A stretch of DNA of 60,000 nt. Origin: Adiantum capillus-veneris. Taxonomy: Eukaryota; Streptophyta; Polypodiopsida; Polypodiales; Pteridaceae. The position numbers were made by a program, and so were the translations under genes. Shown here piece by piece: positions 53,661 to 60,000 of this stretch. The stretch lies in NCBI GenBank assembly GCA_014529385.2, contig CM043962.1, forward strand, positions 86,463,180 to 86,523,179, read 5' to 3'. The number at the start of each line of letters is the position of its first letter. The first letter of the stretch is position 1. Under the pieces are notes generated by a model. That model did no database searches and was not told the DNA's origin. It saw nothing but the letters and a program-made list of their open reading frames with translations.

Positions 53661-54713
53661 AAGGAGTTGAACTAGGGCTAGCTTCGGGTTTAGCAAATTC
53701 ATCCTAGTTATCCTAATTGAGGCTATGTTCTTATGTTGAGCCACTTGCCAAGATGATTAGAGACTTGCTAGGCATGTTTGGTAAGAATGCCTTCTCAATC
53801 ACAAGTCTAAGTATGTGAGCATATCCTTCTCTTGATATAAGTTAGTGATTAGAAGAGGATTGGAAGCCATCGATCTTCATAATTTGTGTGCTTATCCGAC
53901 ATTAAGTGTGTGTGGAAGACAATCTCTCCAAGAATCTTATTGGAGCTCGGAAATGCATTAGTGGGAGGTCATTAACTGTAATGGAATTGGCCTATGAACT
54001 TTGAGAATAGCGGAATTAAGAGAATTAGAGTGAGCATTTTTGTGAGGTTACTTTGAGAACATAGAGGGTGAACTTAATTGATGGTAGCAACATAAATATA
54101 GTACTTAATTAACTTGGCATGAACAATACTTTTGCAAAGAGAGAGAGAGTATTAGATAACATGCAGTTGAGGACCGGGTTTACTTGGAGCCAGCGGTTCC
54201 CCTCCAAATGACGTTTGTATTATAGATTCTCTCGTCGAGAGAGACTTGATACAATGCAATCTTTGTGTTCCTTGTGACCTAGGTGATGCAAAGAAGATGG
54301 AAAGCTTCATGCATCACAAGCATAACATAAACTTTGCAAAAAGCATTAACTATTGGAAGCCTCGGTCCCAAAGCCTCAAACACCTTCGAAGGTGGAGAGA
54401 GCTAGCGGAGAACGAGGGTAGGGAAGAGGAAGAAGAATCATCCATAGGAGAAAGAAATAGTTCCTCACTTATCATCACTCTTCTTGCTTAGAATAGCATA
54501 ATAATGAAGATGAAGAAGATGGCAAGCTTAAGCATTGAAGCATGGCTCTTGGTTGGATTTGCATTCTATAGCCAAGAGTGTTGGTGTAGGCTCTCCACTT
54601 CTCAACAAGCTTAAAGAAGGATATGGAGCTCTTACACTTTGCACTCCACACAATCAGAGAATGTGTGTGTGTGTGTGAGAGAGAGAGAGAGTATACCCCC
54701 CTTTCATCCTTGG

Positions 54714-54757
<44 letters not shown>

Positions 54758-54929
54758 ATTATTTAATTATTTCATTTGGACATGTGCCCTCTCTTTTCTC
54801 TTTGAGAGAAAGAACTTAATTATTTATTTTTATGCATCTAAATTCTCATTGGACCCCTTTAAAGCCTATCCAATAGGATTCAAGCACATCATGAGGGCCA
54901 CATGTAGAGAATCATTTTGACATGTATCT
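53661..54929. other. Unassigned AT-rich interval between LTR remnant and H LTR
   Basis: It could be degraded interior of the 53326 element, and its right part probably belongs to the H LTR. A single open frame at 54246-54491 (81 codons) has a Glu-rich end and no recognisable motif. Microsatellites lie at 54662-54692 (TG/AG) and 54716-54754 (CT). No gene is supported. Confidence 0.4.
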
Positions 54930-55432
54930 TTTATGCTTCTTAAGATATAATGTTTGTATTGAACACTTCAAGCACCTAGTCAATTAAGCATGGAAACCGT
55001 TTATGCCTCTTGAGAGTTAATCTTTGAATTGAACACTTCAAGAACCTTAGTCATTTAAGCATAAAAATCGCCTCAAGGTTCCCACAAACACTTTAAGCAC
55101 TTTAGCTAGCAAGCTGACAAGTACCTCATGCTTGGGTAGGGTTCCCACCTCAAGGTCAACCCTAGCTTGCCTAAGATCAAAGGACTTTTTAACATTAACT
55201 TTTGGAGGTCTTCAATGAAGCTAACCCTAAGGTATTTAAGCTCCATTACGTAGCATTGCTCTTTAATATACCATCTCTCATTTGGACCCCTTTAACCTTG
55301 GCCCCGTGTTGAGACAGATCCATAAGCACATGTCTATATTCTAACCCTTGTTCGCGTCTATTCTCCCCCATTAAATGATCAGTTTAATATGAGAAAATCA
55401 TTTGGGTTGGTTAGATATTAGATATTATGACA
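54930..55432 (-). repeat. 3' LTR of H (left boundary not determined) with a 70-bp tandem pair
   Basis: The right end is fixed: TGTCATAATATC on the minus strand (55432) lies next to the polypurine tract (plus-strand TTACCTCTCTCTTGAAA, 55433-55449). Inside, two 70-base units (54930-54999 and 55000-55069), each with GAACACTTCAAG, are tandem. The LTR probably extends further left. Confidence 0.6.
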
Positions 55433-55784
55433 TTACCTCTCTCTTGAAACCATAGTCATCCTCGACTATGAGGTAGAAGAGATAAAGTCTTAGTCATTAG
55501 TCTACGTTTCTTAGCGGGTAGAGGATCCCTTTTCACCCTACGACATCATTCCAGAATGGATGACTAGTCCATTTGGTGCTTGGGAGACGTAGCTGTTGCA
55601 AGCATGTCTGCTCTTTAGTCCATATCATACTCCCAAAGTAGAGTGATAAATTCTACTTGGTGTTTGAGTGACGTCGTCATCACAAACATGATTCTAAGTA
55701 TGCATACTATTTAAATTTGTGCACAAAAGAGGATTAGTCTTAAAAGACAAAAACATTGTTGATTTAGAAAGCATTTACATTTGC

Positions 55785-57219
55785 TTACTCTAGTGCAGCA
55801 TTGTAAGCATTGACAAGGTTCATACTATCCTTAAGTTGTATTCCTTGCATCCATCTAGCATCTTCAAAAGGATAATTTTTGAACTTAATAAGATACCATC
55901 CGATAATCTTACCATGCCATAGTACCTTGTCTTCATGCCGAAGAATAGCTTCAGGTTGTAGCACCTCTTCTTGGTCTTCGATTTTTGGAGGGTCTTCAAT
56001 AATTGGTTCCCTTGGTGGCTCTCCTTTGTAGGGCTTAAGTAGGCTCACATGAAAAGCATTATGTGTGAGCCAATGGTTGGGCAACTTGAGTTGATAAGCC
56101 ATGTCATTGATTGGCTTCAAGATTTGAAAAGGACCATAGTATCTTTTTGCCCATCGTTTGCCTCAATCGAGCCTTGGAAAACTTAATTAAGACCCAATCA
56201 TTTTCTTTGAATGTTAAGGCCCTTATGTGCTTGTCAGCAACAACTTTTTGCCTTTGTTGAGAGATGGATATATCCTCTTTAACCTTTTGAAAAGATTCCT
56301 ATAGGTCACAGCTATACTCATCAGCAGCAAAGATCTTCCCAGGTAATTTAAGTAGCAAGGGACTTTTAGGTCTTCCCTCTATGATCTCAAAAGGTGCTTT
56401 TTCTATAGTAGTATGGACAGTATTATTGTACGCATACTCTGAAAGGGGTAAGTACTTCTCCCATTGTGATCGTTGATCTACTTCCGTAACATAAGTCTTT
56501 AGTAGATTGAGTATCGGCTATCTCATTTGGCCATTCGTTTGTGGGTGGTAGGCTGAAGAGAAATTCAATCTTGCACCTAGATTTTCAAAGAGACCTTTCC
56601 AAAAATTACTAGTCATTTTAGGATCTCTATCTGACATGATGGATATTGGTAATCCATGGTGTTTAAAAATATGAGATATGAAGATGGTTGCCATTTGTGT
56701 GCCTTAATAGTTTTTTTTTATAGGAATAAAGTGTGCTTGCTTGCTAAACCTGTCGAATATTGTCCATATTCCCGTACTCCCATGGATAGACTTGGGTAAT
56801 CCAAAGATAAAATCCATGGATATACTCTCCCATAGTGAATTAGGGATTGGCAATGACTGGAGTAATCCAGGTTTCTTCCCTCTATCATACTTAGTCTTTT
56901 GGCATACCACACATTTTGAAACATACTCTTGTATGTCCACTTTCATGGTAGGCCAATAGAAGTACGTCTTTACTCCTCAAAGAGTAGGTTGAATGCCTCT
57001 ATGCCCTGCATAGGGAGGAGCATGGGATTCGTACATGACTTTTTCATGAAGGGAGTGGGTAACACATAGCCTATTGCCATGGAGAAGATAACCATCATGC
57101 AAGGTGAATGGTTCCTCTTTCTTCCCCAAAGCAAGGGTTGACATTACATCTTTAAAGTCAGGGCCAGTAGCATACTCATCTATCATAGAAGATAGATCAT
57201 TGTGAGTTGTTATAGACAC
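55785..57219 (-). pseudogene. H integrase and chromodomain-like tail, degraded
   Basis: 57219 to 56977 has the zinc-domain side (LHDGYLLHGNRLCVTHSL, YESHAPPYAGHRGIQPTL). 56946 to 56704 has CVVCQKTKYDRGKKPGLL and [15 protein letters not shown]. The core between 56700 and 56130 is present as degraded sequence without a long frame. 56120 to 55785 has the C-terminal [20 protein letters not shown] and the chromodomain-like YLIKFKNYPFEDARWMQGI. Confidence 0.8.
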
Positions 57220-57419
57220 TGCATTGACTTTTAATCGTCATGAAAGTGCATCGGCCACTTGATTGTGCTTACCAGAAATGTGAGCAATATGAAAATAAAA
57301 TTGCGAAAGAAAATTTGCCTACCTCATTTGTTTGTTGGAAGCTTGGTTTTCGTCATGAATTACTTGAGACTTTGGTGGTCTGTTTGTAAAATGAATGGAG
57401 TTCCCAATAAATAGTGCTT

Positions 57420-58500
57420 TTATGTGTCTAGGGCATGTAGAACAACTAAAAGCTCTTTCTCATAAATGCCCAAGACCCGTTCATATGTATAGAGCCTTCG
57501 GCTCTCATATGCTATGGCATGCCCTTCTTGAAGCAAGACTTCTCCAAGGCAATCGCCACAAGCATCACATTGGGCCTCAAATGGCGTTGAGAGATCCGGA
57601 AGCATGAGGACTGGTTGAGAGGTAAGCTTCTCTTTGAGCTTGTCAAAAGAATTTTGCTCCTCAGCAATCCATGAATACTTAACGTTCTTCTTTCTTAAGT
57701 CATGTAATGGTCCTGCTATTTGAGAAAATTTTGCTATGAAGCGTCTATAGTATGCACGCATACCAATAATGCTTCTTAGCTCATGTAGATTCCTTGGATT
57801 AGGCTATGCTTTTATTACCACTAACTTTGATGAATCCATATGGATACCATCTTGAGAAATAATATGACCTAAGTATTGAATCTCTTGAAGGAAAAATTCG
57901 CTTTTCTTTGGTTGAGAAAAAGCTTGTTCTCCCTCAATGCTTGAAAAATCACTTGGAGATGTTGCTTGTGTTCCTCCAAGGACTTGGAGTAGATGATGAT
58001 ATCATCAAAGAACACTCCAGTGAACTTGCGGTAAATATTTTCTCCATCAAACGATTGAATGTGGCCGGTGCATTGGTCAAACCAAAAGGCATGACTAGAT
58101 ATTCATAAGGACCAAACGTTGTACGAAATGCTGTCTTTAGGATATCTTCATCCACTATCCTTATTTGATGATAGCCACTTTTAAGTTCAATCCTACTAAA
58201 GTAGGTAGAGCCTTGTAGCTTATCAACCAGATCTTCTACCCGAGGCACGAGAAATCTGTTTTTGATAGTGATATGGTTTAGTGCTCGATAATCCACATAC
58301 ATATGGTATGTACCATCTTTCTTTTGCACTAAAAGGACTGGAGAACAAAAGAGAGAGGATCTAGGCCTCACCATCCCTTTGTCTACCAATTCTTGTACTT
58401 GCCTCATGATCTCCTCTTGTTGAGCTTGGGAAACTCGATAAGAAGGCTTGTTAGGCAGTGAGCTTTCTGGTAGGAGCTCAATTCAATGGTCATCATCCCC
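57420..58500 (-). pseudogene. H reverse transcriptase and RNase H
   Basis: RT (58407 to 57949) has [68 protein letters not shown] shift near 58035 precedes the [10 protein letters not shown] catalytic stretch, which is readable in another frame. RNase H (57761 to 57420) has YYRRFIAKFSQIAGPLHDL, AQCDACGDCLGEVLLQ and YEKELLVVLHAL. Confidence 0.83.
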
Positions 58501-59042
58501 TCGTTTTGGAGGTAAGTCCATAAGAATATCATTGATGAAAACATCTTGTAATCCATTTAGAAAAGTAGACAAGTCTAACTCTTCTTGACTCCTACCATTT
58601 TCATTTGATAAACCATTAGCGTCATTAGTGGATTCTTTGACAAAAATCATGTATACAGAAATCGAGTTTTTTATTGACTTATCAAAAGCTGGTGAATTTA
58701 CAAGTGGTATAGTACGACCAGACTCATTAGCATCTATATACATCCCCTGTTGGTGAAGTAGATTCTCCTTCCAAGGAACTTCATGTTGACAGCCATGCAA
58801 TCAAACCATGGCGCCCATAGGATAGCATCCTCATGTTGGAGAGGAGAGATGAAAAACTGTTCTTTGCCAACATAGCTTTGGACATGAAGCCTCAACTTCC
58901 CAATCAAGGGAGTAAGAGAGGCTTGCTGTCCCTTGAAAGCTGTGTCAGCCGTTACAATATCTCCCATCTCAAAAGCTTGAATGCCCAACTTGGTGGCCAA
59001 CTCCGTTGATATGAAATTGTGAGTAGAGCCAGGGTCAAACAA
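58483..59042 (-). pseudogene. H aspartic protease and spacer
   Basis: 59042 to 58734 encodes FDPGSTHNFISTELATKLGI (D-P-G in place of D-S/T-G) and SPLQHEDAILWAPWFDCMA. A shift near 58780 leads to 58800-58483, with ENGRSQEELDLSTFLNGLQD and LPPKRGDDDH, the counterpart of the LPPERPEDH segment of other elements. Confidence 0.8.
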
Positions 59043-59074
59043 GATGAAGGCATCATGCTCCCTTACCTTTCCCC

Positions 59075-59327
59075 AAGCATAGGAGAGAGATGATCCTTTG
59101 CAATGAGCATCCTCTTTTGGAGCTTCGATGGTGGAAGCCCAGGAGTCTCATTTCGAGCATTTTTCTTGGGGCAAGAACGATGGCCATGTCCTTGCTCCCC
59201 AAGCATAGGAGAGAGATGATCCTTTGCAATGAGCATCCTCTTTTGGAGCTTCGATGGTGAAAGCCCTAGGAGTCTCATTGCGAGCATTTTTCTTGGGGCA
59301 AGAACGATGGCCATGTCCTTGCTCCCC
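59075..59327 (-). repeat. 126/127-bp tandem duplication of the H zinc-knuckle region
   Basis: Two adjacent units (59075-59200 and 59201-59327) both begin AAGCATAGGAGAGAGATGAT and both encode GEQGHGHRSCPKKNARNETP. One unit has an extra base, so the frames differ after the first copy. The CFKC half of the knuckle is present only before the first unit in reading order. Confidence 0.85.
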
Positions 59328-59995
59328 ACACTTAAAACACTTATGGTCCTTGCAAAAATCTTCAAGCTCTTCATGACAGAGTTTGTTTTTACCTTCATAA
59401 ACTCCCTTCTCCTTGGACCTGTTGTTGTTGTTGTAGGAAGTGCCTTGGGAAGAATTTTGGGCATTATTCCCCTTTGCATCATTTTTGTCTTTGTTTTCCA
59501 TGGGTTTGACATTTCGTCTAGCCCCTTGTTGAAAATTGTTGCGGGAAGCAACCATGGTGTGGTGGATTACTTCGATGATAGAACCAGGCCGTTGGGAGTT
59601 GACATACTCGGCCATTTCTTCAATTAATCCCGCACAAAATTGTTGTTTTTGCTCGGCAAAGTCTATCTTTTGGAAGACAGTAGCCTTGAGATGTACCAAA
59701 ACTTATCCACATATTTGTGAATAGACTCATGTGAGAGAAGCTTCAAACTGCGCCATTCGGTAAGTACTTTGTCCTTTGCATCGCTTGCAAGGAATTGCTT
59801 CATGATGGAAACTCGTAGAGTTTTCCATGTCTTTGGAGCTTCACCATTGCCACAAAGACTAGCCCACCATTGACGAGCCAATTTTTGGAAGTGCATAGCT
59901 ACATGGCGTAGCTTGGAGGACTCCGTGAAGCCCTCGCCTCCAAAGGCCGCATCAAATTTGTTAGATGAAGTCCAATACTTTGTCGGTGGCACCAA
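59148..59995 (-). pseudogene. H gag
   Basis: 59995 to 59663 has FDAAFGGEGFTESSKLRHV, RQWWASLCGNGEAPKTWKTL and LTEWRSLKLLSHESIHKYVD, the usual plant gypsy gag core. A shift near 59690 leads to 59699-59148 with FAEQKQQFCAGLIEEMAEYV, an Asn-rich linker and the zinc knuckle CFKCGEQGHGHRSCPKK. The N-terminus lies beyond the window edge. Confidence 0.82.
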
Positions 59996-60000
59996 AGGTG

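Larger units (their letters stand above)
55433..60000 (-). mobile_element. H: chromodomain-type gypsy element, 5' end beyond the window
   Basis: On the minus strand from the right edge: gag core, zinc knuckle (tandemly duplicated), protease, RT, RNase H, integrase, a chromodomain-like tail, polypurine tract and 3' LTR. The frames are broken in many places. The family differs from A, B, C and D. The protease fragment at 15310-15734 is its closest relative in the window. Confidence 0.88.

Noticed and set aside
54246-54491. 81-codon frame MIQCNLCVPCDLGDAKKMES... as a gene
   Set aside because: Only a short Glu-rich frame in a retrotransposon-rich interval; no motif, and no splice partners seen.

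Overview
The window is nuclear DNA of a land plant. The evidence is a plant-type SUD1/CER9 (Doa10/MARCH6) ER ubiquitin ligase gene with GT-AG introns, chromodomain Ty3/gypsy and Ty1/copia LTR retrotransposons, LTR junctions primed by tRNA-iMet (TGGTATCAGAGC), and plant telo-box motifs (AAACCCTAA) inside LTRs. The retrotransposon-filled introns suggest a large genome, possibly a fern, lycophyte or gymnosperm; that placement is a guess.

Layout, left to right. Positions 1-717: the end of a probable DNA transposon. 718-20023: a pile of D-family gypsy elements: D1 (minus, broken), D2 (plus, inserted in the LTR of D1, itself split by copia element F at 8095-13381), a stray gypsy protease piece, and D3 (minus, gag-protease only). 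20024-34278: an old minus-strand LTR (C2) split by gypsy element C (20452-34119, TSD TGGCC), which is itself split by gypsy element B (25033-31516, minus, TSD GAGAG). 35133-51513: eight exons (minus strand) of the SUD1-like gene. Intron 1 is 13.0 kb and contains gypsy A (38978-45491, plus, TSD CTAGT) and the truncated gypsy G (45767-50561, minus). 51514-55432: 5' flank with many GA/CT/TG microsatellites, an LTR remnant with a primer site, and the LTR of H. 55433-60000: gypsy H (minus), running off the window.

The host gene is the only clear cellular gene. Its eight exons join in frame to 907 codons, with conserved splice sites and no stop. About the last fifth of the protein is absent, so intron 8 must extend through the retrotransposon pile and past the left edge, or the gene is broken. 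Intron 1 separates the seventh and eighth zinc ligands of the RING-CH finger, and failure to splice it would give a short protein that still carries the eighth cysteine.

The most unusual structure is at 49418-50209. A 343-bp piece of SUD1 exon 2 lies inside the 5' LTR of G, between two 229-bp direct copies of LTR sequence, with short microhomology at both joins. It sits in intron 1 of its own gene, in the same orientation. No retrotransposon here is fully intact. The copia F is nearest, with one in-frame amber codon. Many disabling stops across the gypsy copies are CAG to TAG changes relative to a sister copy in the same window.
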